Assembly (NCBI GenBank): GCA_947629735.1
Contig: CANREX010000063.1
Location: 1-8,279 of the forward strand
DNA length: 8,279 nt
From: an uncultured Clostridia bacterium
GTDB taxonomy: Bacteria; Bacillota; Clostridia; Christensenellales; Borkfalkiaceae
Direction: 5' to 3'
Shown here: in pieces, positions 1-4,681 of the stretch
Position numbering within the stretch: position 1 is the stretch's first letter
Layout: each line of letters starts with the position of its first letter
Notes under the pieces: model-generated
Database searches by the model: none
Seen by the model: only the letters and a program-made list of their open reading frames with translations
Told to the model about the DNA's origin: nothing
Position numbers and translations under genes: made by a program

Positions 1-17
1 CCTGCCCCTTTTTTAAT

Positions 18-41
18 TTCCCCCACCCCGAGGTGGGGGAA
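18..41. repeat. 10-bp GC-rich inverted repeat (hairpin)
   Basis: TTCCCCCACC (18-27) and GGTGGGGGAA (32-41) are perfectly complementary around a 4-base loop, CCGA. Neither strand has a T-tract directly after the stem: a T-rich stretch (9-14) lies before it on the plus strand, which is A-rich after it on the minus strand. It is therefore a poor intrinsic terminator. A second small dyad, GCTTTT/AAAAGC (54-59/62-67), follows. The most I can say is that it is an intergenic hairpin, possibly part of the repeat cluster that follows. Confidence 0.55.
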
Positions 42-67
42 TATAGGGGAAACGCTTTTAAAAAAGC

Positions 68-120
68 TGTCATTTCGACCGATTAAGAACGCGAAGCGTT
101 CGATAGAGTCGAGGAATCCC
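68..120. repeat. Dispersed palindromic repeat, copy A
   Basis: It begins TGTCATTTCGACC (68-80) and ends GTCGAGGAATCCC (108-120). TCGAC (75-79) pairs with GTCGA (108-112), and a perfect inner hairpin GAACGC-GAA-GCGTTC lies at 87-101. The TGTCATTYCGA start and the GAGGAATCC block (111-119) recur in copy B at 163-189, so the two are related. Repeats of this general form, often mistranslated as small CHSEPAEES-type peptides, are scattered between genes in many Clostridia and Bacteroidetes. Membership in that group is from memory and not tested here. Confidence 0.6.
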
Positions 121-162
121 CTCGTGGTGGTAGGGAGTAACGGTGAAACGGCTTATTCGCAT

Positions 163-346
163 TGTCATTCCGAGCCTGCCGAGGAATCCGGCTGGGGTAT
201 GTCGCATAGGAAAGACCTAAGCGCAATGAAATTCCGGATTCTTCGACTGCGTTCGGCTTTCAGCCTCACTCCGCTTTGTGAAAATTTTTGCTTAATCGCA
301 AAAATTTTCTACAAACCGTCGGGCTTCGCCCTCGGGCAGAATGACA
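163..346. repeat. Dispersed palindromic repeat, copy B (MITE-like)
   Basis: A 184-bp element bounded by the 8-bp inverted ends TGTCATTC (163-170) and GAATGACA (339-346). A second inverted pair inside is GAATCCGG (184-191) and CCGGATTC (234-241). A strong internal hairpin pairs GAAAATTTTTGC (280-291) with GCAAAAATTTTC (298-309), extended past a one-base bulge by TTTGT (275-279) and ACAAA (311-315). GGGC-TTC-GCCC forms another small hairpin near 320-330. No transposase is present. The element may be a non-autonomous mobile repeat or a REP-like sequence; I cannot see a target-site duplication. Confidence 0.6.
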
Positions 347-440
347 TAAAAGGGTGATAGTGAGGGTGTTGCGATGCTGTTGCCCTTGTTTTGAATGGCA
401 ATAAAAATATGCGTTCACTCCGCGCATGTTGACAGATGGA

Positions 441-450
441 CAGAATGACA
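441..450. repeat. Isolated end of the dispersed repeat
   Basis: CAGAATGACA here is identical to the right end of copy B (337-346 region) and lies about 100 bp beyond it. The sequence between (347-440) has only weak small dyads such as TTGCC/GGCAA and ATGCG/CGCAT. This is best read as the edge of a degraded third copy, or as a longer composite version of copy B. Confidence 0.35.
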
Positions 451-457
451 CAAACAT

Positions 458-497
458 TATACCTCCCGCTTCCATAGAAATGGAAGCGGGAGGTATA
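458..497 (-). terminator. Perfect 18-bp hairpin, candidate terminator of the flippase gene
   Basis: Positions 458-475 and 480-497 are fully complementary around the loop AGAA. The hairpin sits about 65 bp downstream of the stop codon of the minus-strand flippase gene. On that strand the stem is followed by AATGTTTGTG, which is only moderately T-rich, so intrinsic termination is plausible but not textbook. It also separates the gene from the repeat cluster at 68-450. It could instead be a structural repeat or an mRNA 3'-end stabiliser. Confidence 0.45.
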
Positions 498-563
498 GCG
501 CGCCCCTCACTCGGAATCTCTGACTTATAAGCCCCTCTTTTGGTCGGCTCAATTAAAATTCAC

Positions 564-2060
564 TCACTTTTTGGCGAAAAGTTTTTTAAGGGGCTTTGCG
601 GTGAACATTTCCATTCCGTAAAACGCCGCAACAGCGAAAAGGCTTACCGCCGCGCCGACGGCGATTATCCTTATAAACGGCGAGCCGACGGGGGAGAACA
701 GGTTCATCACGAGTTTCCCGAACAGGCACGCGAACAGGCATATGGAAAAACTCTTTACGGTGTAACCTAAATAATTTATTCCCGGGCACTGCTTTTTCAA
801 GAGCCTTAAATTGAGCGCGGCGGTGATAATAAAGCTGAGCGTCAGCCCTACGACGTAGGCGTTTATGCCCAGCGTGGAAGTAAAGGCGAAAATGCAGGCG
901 AGCATAGCCGCCGCGCCGAAGAAGAAATAAATCAGCGTGCGCACCTCGAAGTTCATCGAATTAAGCATGGTGGTGGTAATCATCGAAAGGCACATCGGCA
1001 GCATCATAAACGAAAACACGGAAATTACGTTGCCGCTCAGCTCGTTGTCGAAGAAAAACACGCCGAGGTCGTTGCCGAGGGTGAAGAAAACGGGTATCAG
1101 CACGGTGGCGATAAGCACAGACGCCCTGACCGTCTTTTCCACGTCTCTTCGCAGCAAATCGTCCCTGTGCGCGTAGAAATTTTCGCTCATTTCGGGTGCG
1201 ACAACCACCGCAATAGACCCTATCAGCGAGTTTGGAGTGAATAGCATCGGCACGCTCATTCCGCAGACTATCCCGTACAGCGCGACCGCCTCGCTGTCCG
1301 TATATCCGCAGACGGAAGCCAAAAACGCTGGCAAAAACATCGCCACTACGGAATTCAACAGCGAAGTTGATGTCCGCATTGCCGTAATCGGCAGAGAAGC
1401 GGAAAGCAGGGGCTTTAATTGGCGTTTGGGGTTGACGAACCTTCCCCCGCGTATCAGATACCACCCGACGGAGACGGCGAAAGAGAAAATATATGAAATC
1501 AACACGGCTATTACGGCAGCCGTCGCGCCGCCCTTCGCGGTGGAGGTAAAGCCTATCAGCACGCACCCGCACGCGACCATCACCGCGTTTTCCAAAAGTT
1601 CAATGACGCTGTAAGGCAGAAATTGCCTCGTGCCCCAGAAAGACCCGCGCATAACCGCGTAAACCGAGGTGAGAATCAGCCCGGGCATCAGCCACAGGAA
1701 GATATAAACGCAATCTCTTTCGGGGAATATCGCCGCGTACAGATTCCGCGCGAGAAAGAGCACGAGCGCGGCGGGCAGGGTGAACATAAGCGTACATACA
1801 ACGCCCGCGGTGACTACGGCGTGCCTGCCGTTTTCATTGCCGGTCGCGTTGTTTTTCGCGATAAGGCGGGAGACTGTGACGGGTATTCCGCTTGAAGCTG
1901 CGGTCAAAAACACGGAAAAGACGGAAAGGCAGATATGATAAATTCCCAGCCCTTCCGCCCCTATCGAGCGGGATAAAATTATCCTGTAAACGAAGCTGAG
2001 CAGCTTTTCCACAGTGGAAAATACCGTCACTTGCGCCGCGGACCTGTAAATGTTTTTCAT
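564..2060 (-). CDS. SpoVB-like MATE/oligosaccharide flippase family membrane protein
   Basis: The 498-residue protein is almost entirely hydrophobic, with about 12-14 likely membrane segments and no large soluble domain. It fits the MATE/PST superfamily of lipid-linked oligosaccharide flippases and resembles stage V sporulation protein B. Supporting features near the N-terminus are the S-x-G-A-E-G-L-G-I-Y segment (about 33-42) and S-S-G-I-P-V-T-V-S-R (about 57-66). Further in, the R-G-S-F-W-G-x-x-Q-F-x-P segment is followed by I-E-L-L-E. SpoVB acts in spore cortex formation, and relatives flip peptidoglycan or polysaccharide precursors; the actual substrate is not readable here. I chose ATG at 2060-2058 over the GTG three bases upstream (2063) because a -10-like TAAAAT ends 7 nt before the ATG. 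There is no Shine-Dalgarno sequence. The gene diverges from the LysM gene and ends near the hairpin at 458-497. Confidence 0.85.
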   Translation of the reverse strand: MKNIYRSAAQVTVFSTVEKLLSFVYRIILSRSIGAEGLGIYHICLSVFSVFLTAASSGIPVTVSRLIAKNNATGNENGRHAVVTAGVVCTLMFTLPAALVLFLARNLYAAIFPERDCVYIFLWLMPGLILTSVYAVMRGSFWGTRQFLPYSVIELLENAVMVACGCVLIGFTSTAKGGATAAVIAVLISYIFSFAVSVGWYLIRGGRFVNPKRQLKPLLSASLPITAMRTSTSLLNSVVAMFLPAFLASVCGYTDSEAVALYGIVCGMSVPMLFTPNSLIGSIAVVVAPEMSENFYAHRDDLLRRDVEKTVRASVLIATVLIPVFFTLGNDLGVFFFDNELSGNVISVFSFMMLPMCLSMITTTMLNSMNFEVRTLIYFFFGAAAMLACIFAFTSTLGINAYVVGLTLSFIITAALNLRLLKKQCPGINYLGYTVKSFSICLFACLFGKLVMNLFSPVGSPFIRIIAVGAAVSLFAVAAFYGMEMFTAKPLKKLFAKK

Positions 2061-2067
2061 CACAAAT

Positions 2068-2097
2068 ATTTTACAGCCCGATCGCCCCGAATATGAA
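2068..2097 (-). promoter_or_regulatory. Predicted promoter of the flippase gene
   Basis: On the minus strand TTCATA (2097-2092, 4 of 6 matches to the -35 consensus) and TAAAAT (2073-2068) are separated by 18 bp, with TG just before the -10. Only 7 nt separate the -10 from the ATG at 2060, so the transcript would start at or next to the start codon. The -35 overlaps the candidate -35 of the divergent LysM gene, so the two polymerases would compete. Confidence 0.5.
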
Positions 2098-2123
2098 CGA
2101 AATTCGTCGATTTTGCGTATAAT
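2094..2123 (+). promoter_or_regulatory. Predicted promoter of the LysM-type gene
   Basis: A perfect TATAAT (2118-2123) lies 7 nt before the ATG at 2131. The best -35 is weak: TGAACG (2094-2099, 3 of 6 matches, 18-bp spacer). A start about 7 nt after the -10 would give an mRNA beginning at the initiation codon. Confidence 0.5.
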
Positions 2124-2130
2124 AGAGCGT

Positions 2131-2403
2131 ATGATTATGCTTTTCAGGGAGAGGGGCGCTTATATTCGCGTCGGCAGGGGTGTGTGCGCAAAGGATATAG
2201 AAAGGGCGTTCGGCTTCCGCGCGGGCGCAACTTTTTCGGGCGCGGTGATTCCCTTGCCGAAGTCAAGCGGCGGCTTTTGCTATGCGCAGGTGGGCGACGA
2301 CTACCGCACTATCGCAATGAGGACGGGCGTTGACGAGAGGGAGATAGAAAAGCTGAACGGCGGCGAACCCGTCTATCCTTCCAAAAAGATATGGCTGCCT
2401 TAA
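2131..2403 (+). CDS. Small LysM-type domain protein
   Basis: A 90-residue protein that appears to be two LysM-like repeats and little else. The second repeat (about residues 50-90) is convincing: Y-A-Q-V-G-D-D-Y-R-T-I-A, then G-V-D, then L-N-G-G, ending P-S-K-K-I-W-L-P. This follows the usual LysM order: Y-x-V-x-x-G-D, I-A, L-N, and a final I-x-x-P. The first (about 11-43) is degenerate, with Y-I-R-V-G-R-G, I-E-R-A-F-G-F and V-I-P-L-P in the matching places. LysM folds bind N-acetylglucosamine polymers such as peptidoglycan or chitin. There is no signal peptide or membrane segment, so it may work inside the cell or in the forming spore. The reading frame is open upstream to 2050, but that start would lie upstream of the -10 hexamer, so I chose ATG 2131; ATG 2137 is a possible alternative. 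No Shine-Dalgarno sequence is visible. Confidence 0.72.
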   Translation: MIMLFRERGAYIRVGRGVCAKDIERAFGFRAGATFSGAVIPLPKSSGGFCYAQVGDDYRTIAMRTGVDEREIEKLNGGEPVYPSKKIWLP

Positions 2404-2414
2404 CGGGAGGTTAA

Positions 2415-2474
2415 GTGGACGTCAACCTGCAAAAGCGCAAGTCGGTAACCAAAAGGCGGGGAGAAAACATATAG
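2415..2474 (+). CDS. Possible 19-residue basic peptide
   Basis: GTG at 2415 is preceded, at 4-nt spacing, by GGGAGG (2405-2410), starting two bases after the LysM stop codon. The frame runs 19 codons to TAG (2472-2474) and encodes a strongly basic peptide with Lys-Arg-Lys and Lys-Arg-Arg clusters. The spacing is tighter than usual and I recognise no homologue. It may be a chance frame or a translationally coupled microprotein. The region also starts with AGGTT/AACCT complementarity (2409-2413 region to 2424-2428 region), so the GGGAGG could have another role. Confidence 0.2.
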   Translation: MDVNLQKRKSVTKRRGENI

Positions 2475-2494
2475 TGAAGTAAACCGAAATAAAA

Positions 2495-2541
2495 CCCGAA
2501 CGCTGTGTTCTTTGCTTTTATCCGCAGTGGCGGAGTTCGGG
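2495..2541 (+). promoter_or_regulatory. Two-tier hairpin in the leader of the Cys-rich gene
   Basis: CCCGAAC (2495-2501) pairs perfectly with GTTCGGG (2535-2541). Inside, CCGC (2522-2525) pairs with GCGG (2530-2533), leaving a 20-nt T-rich one-sided bulge (2502-2521). No T-tract follows. A possible -10, TATAGT (2470-2475), lies upstream, and another, TATAAA (2568-2573), lies between this structure and the gene. It could be a 5'-UTR structure or merely a dyad. Confidence 0.35.
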
Positions 2542-2588
2542 CGGCGGTAAGAGCATTGACATATGCGTATAAATAACGGAGGTTTAAA

Positions 2589-3242
2589 ATGTCGTTCTTT
2601 TCAAATTTTCAATCGGATAAGTGCCCCGGCGTAATCAGCGGAAATCCCTTAAACGGACTGAACGAAAAGGTCTGCATACAGGCGCAGAAGATCTTCGACG
2701 CCTGCGTAAAACAGGTGCAGATAGAAAATTACGTTCTCACGCTCGGGCAATTCCCCGAAGGCACTACATATCCCTTGACGTTCATAAGCGCGCGCTCGGC
2801 TGCCGGCAGCGCGACGCTGACAAATATCAGCATCGACAGGCAGACAGATAAGCCCGGCTGCGCGAGGGTGCAATGCACAGTAAACATTCCCCTCGACATC
2901 GTGTACTCTGACGCGAGCGGAACGGAGGGGATAATAACCGCCTCGATAACCTATTCCGAGGACGTTTTGCTTTACGTCCCCGCGCCTTCCATAATGCCTT
3001 ACAGGGCGGTGGCGGAGGCTTCCGCGGTCTGCGCGGAGGGCACGTTTGCGGCGGACGGAAGCACGCTCACGGTGAACGCCTGCGTGACCGTGATACTCAA
3101 AATCGCGATAGACGTGGAACTGCTCATTCCCTCTTACGGGTACTGCGCCATTCCCCCCGCACAGGACTATTCCAAGGAAGTCTGCGCAGGGTTTTTCGAA
3201 CTGCCTTTGTACCCGCAGGGCGGCAAGTGCGCGTGCAAATAA
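2589..3242 (+). CDS. Cysteine-rich conserved clostridial-type hypothetical protein
   Basis: A 217-residue protein without a signal peptide or clear membrane segment. It has eleven cysteines, at 12, 29, 39, 91, 96, 148, 165, 186, 199, 214 and 216, the last two forming a C-A-C end. The middle is rich in alternating Thr/Ser/Val/Ile and looks beta-stranded. The N-terminal K-V-C-I-Q-A-Q-K-I-F-D-A-C segment (28-39) resembles a pattern I recall from short conserved clostridial proteins often suspected of a spore-surface role. That link is inference, and no catalytic motif is visible. The start is firm: GGAGG (2578-2582) lies 6 nt before the ATG. The gene is monocistronic, closing at the strong terminator at 3295-3330. 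Its position near a SpoVB-like gene fits, but does not prove, a sporulation role. Confidence 0.7.
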   Translation: MSFFSNFQSDKCPGVISGNPLNGLNEKVCIQAQKIFDACVKQVQIENYVLTLGQFPEGTTYPLTFISARSAAGSATLTNISIDRQTDKPGCARVQCTVNIPLDIVYSDASGTEGIITASITYSEDVLLYVPAPSIMPYRAVAEASAVCAEGTFAADGSTLTVNACVTVILKIAIDVELLIPSYGYCAIPPAQDYSKEVCAGFFELPLYPQGGKCACK

Positions 3243-3294
3243 CTTGACGGGCGGAGGGGCTTTTGCGGCTTCCCCGATAAAACAGGATAATCTT

Positions 3295-3330
3295 CGGGCG
3301 GCAAAATTTCGCAATTTTGCCGCCCGTTTT
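3295..3330 (+). terminator. Intrinsic terminator after the Cys-rich gene
   Basis: A perfect 14-bp stem (3295-3308 with 3313-3326) with a GC-rich base, loop TCGC, and TTTT directly after, followed by a further T5 at 3335-3339. It lies about 50 bp after the stop codon and should isolate this gene from the phosphoesterase gene. Confidence 0.9.
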
Positions 3331-3349
3331 CGGCTTTTTGAATCGCTTA

Positions 3350-3399
3350 ATAGTACTATGCGTCGCATAATACGCCTATTTGATAGTTAATTTTAACTA
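3350..3399. promoter_or_regulatory. Cluster of three short dyads (possible operators)
   Basis: Three perfect dyads lie in 50 bp: ATAGTACTAT (3350-3359), TATGCG-T-CGCATA (3357-3369, overlapping the first) and TAGTTAA-TT-TTAACTA (3384-3399). They sit between the terminator at 3295-3330 and the promoter of the phosphoesterase gene, where a regulator would bind. No regulator gene is adjacent. Confidence 0.35.
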
Positions 3400-3423
3400 A
3401 ATTCAGCAAAAAAAGCAAATTGC

Positions 3424-3452
3424 TTTAAAAGGGCGGGAAATCGTGATATAAT
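3424..3452 (+). promoter_or_regulatory. Predicted promoter of the phosphoesterase gene
   Basis: TTTAAA (3424-3429, 4 of 6 matches) and a perfect TATAAT (3447-3452) are 17 bp apart. The ATG at 3459 begins 7 bases after the last base of the -10, exactly where transcription would be expected to start, which predicts a leaderless message. Confidence 0.65.
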
Positions 3453-3458
3453 ATGAAC

Positions 3459-4154
3459 ATGAACGTTTTTGCTATAAGCGATTTACACCTTTCCGGTCTT
3501 GCCGATAAGCCCATGGATATATTCGGCTCGAATTGGGAGGGGCACTTTGAAAAGATATGCGCCGATTGGAAAGCCAAGGTTAAGTATGGCGATTTGGTCT
3601 TGCTCTGCGGGGATACGAGCTGGGGCACGACGCTTGAAGAGGGCGTTTTCGATTTGAAGAGATTGTGCCCGCTTCCCGGGACAAAGATCTTTATCCGCGG
3701 CAACCACGACTATTGGTGGAACGGCATAACAAAGTTGCGAGCCCTCGCGCCGGACGAATCGTTTTACTTTTTGCAAAACGACTGCGTGAAGTTCGGCGAC
3801 GTCGTAATATGCGGCTCTCGCGGCTGGACTTGCCCGGGGAGTTCGGACTACACCGAAAGGGACGAAAAGCTGTATCTTAGGGAATCTGTGCGGTTCAAGC
3901 TCTGTTTCAAGCAGGTCGAAAAGGTCAGAAAAGAGGGCGACAAGCTCATCGTCATGATACATTACCCGCCTATGAGCGCGAAGCTCGCCCCCACGGGCTT
4001 TACCGAAACGTTCGAAGAGCACGGCGCGGACAAGGTGGTGTTCGGACACATTCACGGCGAAAGTTATTTCCCCTTCCGCACGGTCAAAAACGGGATAGAA
4101 TATATCCTCACATCGTGCGACAAGGTGGGCTTCACCCTACAAAAAATTCTTTGA
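3459..4154 (+). CDS. Calcineurin-like metallophosphoesterase (COG1768-like)
   Basis: A 231-residue cytosolic enzyme with the full metallophosphoesterase motif set. Numbered from ATG 3459, these are D8-x-H10 (D-L-H-L), G-D52 in L-L-C-G-D-T-S-W-G, G-N82-H83-D84-Y-W-W, H168 in I-H-Y-P-P, and G-H197-I-H199. These residues bind two metal ions that activate water to cleave a phosphoester. The K-P-M-D-I-F-G-x-N-W start and the G-N-H-D-Y-W-W signature point to the COG1768 group of predicted phosphohydrolases, whose substrate I do not know. ATG 3453 is also in frame, but it lies inside or directly against the -10 hexamer, so 3459 is preferred. No Shine-Dalgarno sequence is present. The gene appears monocistronic. 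Confidence 0.88.
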   Translation: MNVFAISDLHLSGLADKPMDIFGSNWEGHFEKICADWKAKVKYGDLVLLCGDTSWGTTLEEGVFDLKRLCPLPGTKIFIRGNHDYWWNGITKLRALAPDESFYFLQNDCVKFGDVVICGSRGWTCPGSSDYTERDEKLYLRESVRFKLCFKQVEKVRKEGDKLIVMIHYPPMSAKLAPTGFTETFEEHGADKVVFGHIHGESYFPFRTVKNGIEYILTSCDKVGFTLQKIL

Positions 4155-4282
4155 CGACAACCACGCGCCCCCGCAAAAACTCAACTTAAATTGCGCGTTG
4201 GAAAAGGATAACGCTCGGCGCAAACCATAGCGCAAGTTTTAGCGCAAAAACAGTTCAAAACGCATAAGCGCGCCCCGCAAAA

Positions 4283-4318
4283 CATAGCGCAAAACATAGA
4301 GCAAGCCATAGCGGGTTT
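4283..4318. repeat. Three tandem copies of a 12-bp CATAGCGCAAAA-like unit
   Basis: Units start at 4283, 4295 and 4307, exactly 12 bp apart: CATAGCGCAAAA, CATAGAGCAAGC, CATAGCGGGTTT. A further copy of the 10-base core is at 4226-4235. The array is too short and has no unique spacers, so it is not a CRISPR. It could be a slippage-derived repeat or a set of protein-binding sites. Confidence 0.5.
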
Positions 4319-4384
4319 AGCATTATAACCCGGCGCAAATTCGATGTGGTTTTAACGGCAATAAAGCAAAAATAAGGCGGCAAT

Positions 4385-4403
4385 AAAGTTTTATAAACTT
4401 TTT
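4385..4403 (+). terminator. Weak AT-rich hairpin, possible terminator
   Basis: AAAGTTT (4385-4391) and AAACTTT (4395-4401) form a perfect 7-bp stem with loop TAT, continued by TT. It is AT-rich and weak and lies over 230 bp after the phosphoesterase stop, directly upstream of the pyr promoter. It may stop read-through into the pyr operon. Confidence 0.25.
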
Positions 4404-4415
4404 CGCTTTAATTCC

Positions 4416-4444
4416 TTTACTTTGCGGGCGGGTTGTGGTATACT
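4416..4444 (+). promoter_or_regulatory. Main predicted promoter of the pyr operon
   Basis: TTTACT (4416-4421, 4 of 6 matches) and TATACT (4439-4444, 5 of 6) are 17 bp apart, with an extended -10 TG at 4436-4437. The expected start is about 4451, which coincides with the first base of the long-range helix in the leader RNA. This agreement supports both calls. Confidence 0.7.
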
Positions 4445-4450
4445 CAATAA

Positions 4451-4627
4451 AAATCGCAGTACGGGGAAATCAAGTGTACGGATACTTGCCCGCCGCAAAA
4501 AGGTTCAGCGGCGTAAACGGAAATTCATCAAGCGGACTCGGCTGCCGTAAGTTGCCCGAAATCAAGGGCGACCGCGCGGCGCATTGTTCGCTTTTTTTAT
4601 GCCCGATTTCCACCGCGCTTTCGATTT
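4451..4627 (+). promoter_or_regulatory. Structured pyrB leader RNA with competing folds (candidate attenuator or riboswitch)
   Basis: A closing helix pairs 4451-4456 with 4622-4627, 4462-4464 with 4613-4615, and 4465-4471 with 4605-4611. Inside are CAAGTG/TACTTG (4471-4476/4483-4488), CGCCGC/GCGGCG (4491-4496/4508-4513, 11-nt loop) and TTGCCC/GGGCGA (4552-4557/4566-4571). The repeat GAAATCAAG (4466-4474 and 4558-4566) gives two rival partners for GATTTC (4605-4610). GGGC (4566-4569) has three rival partners: 4554-4557, the terminator arm near 4591, and GCCC 4601-4604. Rival pairings are typical of switches. I do not recognise a PyrR site or any known riboswitch class. It could instead be an independent small RNA ending at the T7 tract. 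Confidence 0.5.
4564..4598 (+). terminator. Candidate attenuator terminator in the pyrB leader
   Basis: GCGA (4568-4571) pairs with TCGC (4588-4591), extended by two G-T and two A-T pairs into the T-tract. The loop is 16 nt and GC-rich and can pair internally. Seven T (4592-4598) follow. The left arm is shared with the upstream hairpin TTGCCC/GGGCGA, which would act as antiterminator. The stem is short, so its strength is uncertain. Confidence 0.4.
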
Positions 4628-4635
4628 AAAACTTT

Positions 4636-4644
4636 TGATATAAA
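4636..4644 (+). promoter_or_regulatory. Possible second, proximal pyrB promoter
   Basis: TG-A-TATAAA is an extended -10 with no good -35 (CGCTTT at 17 bp). A start near 4651 would bypass the structured leader entirely. This matters for deciding whether the upstream RNA is a leader or a separate transcript. Confidence 0.3.
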
Positions 4645-4681
4645 TACATAAAAAACGAAAAAAACTTCGGGGAACACACAT

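Larger units (their letters stand above)
4155..4434. other. Non-coding spacer with short repeats and dyads
   Basis: This 280-bp stretch has no credible gene. It is rich in variants of CATAGCGCAA and AGCGCAA (for example 4226-4235 and 4241-4247). It also holds the 12-bp tandem array at 4283-4318 and an inverted repeat CGGGTT (4312-4317)/AACCCG (4327-4332) with a 9-nt loop and no T-tract. Confidence 0.6.

Noticed and set aside
18..41. Intrinsic terminator
   Set aside because: No T-tract follows the stem on either strand.
124..475. Small open frames over the repeats (124-357 plus, 266-475 minus)
   Set aside because: They translate the palindromic repeats themselves, including the CHSEPAEES-type peptide, and have no ribosome binding site or protein-like composition.
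4226..4318. CRISPR-like array
   Set aside because: Units are 10-12 bp and abut each other, with no unique spacers.
4564..4580. AAGGGCG-ACCGCG resembles the T-box motif AGGGTGG-ACCGCG
   Set aside because: Bases are missing from the core, the leader is too short for a standard stem I, no specifier loop is visible, and a T-box would be unexpected for pyrB. Kept only as a chance resemblance.
4451..4627. 6S RNA, because of the long closing helix and length
   Set aside because: The interior folds into several separate hairpins and not one rod with a central bubble, and the sequence continues directly into pyrB.
4435..4629. 64-codon frame in the pyrB leader
   Set aside because: Its start lies inside the -10 region of the promoter, so it would not be transcribed whole, and it has no ribosome binding site.
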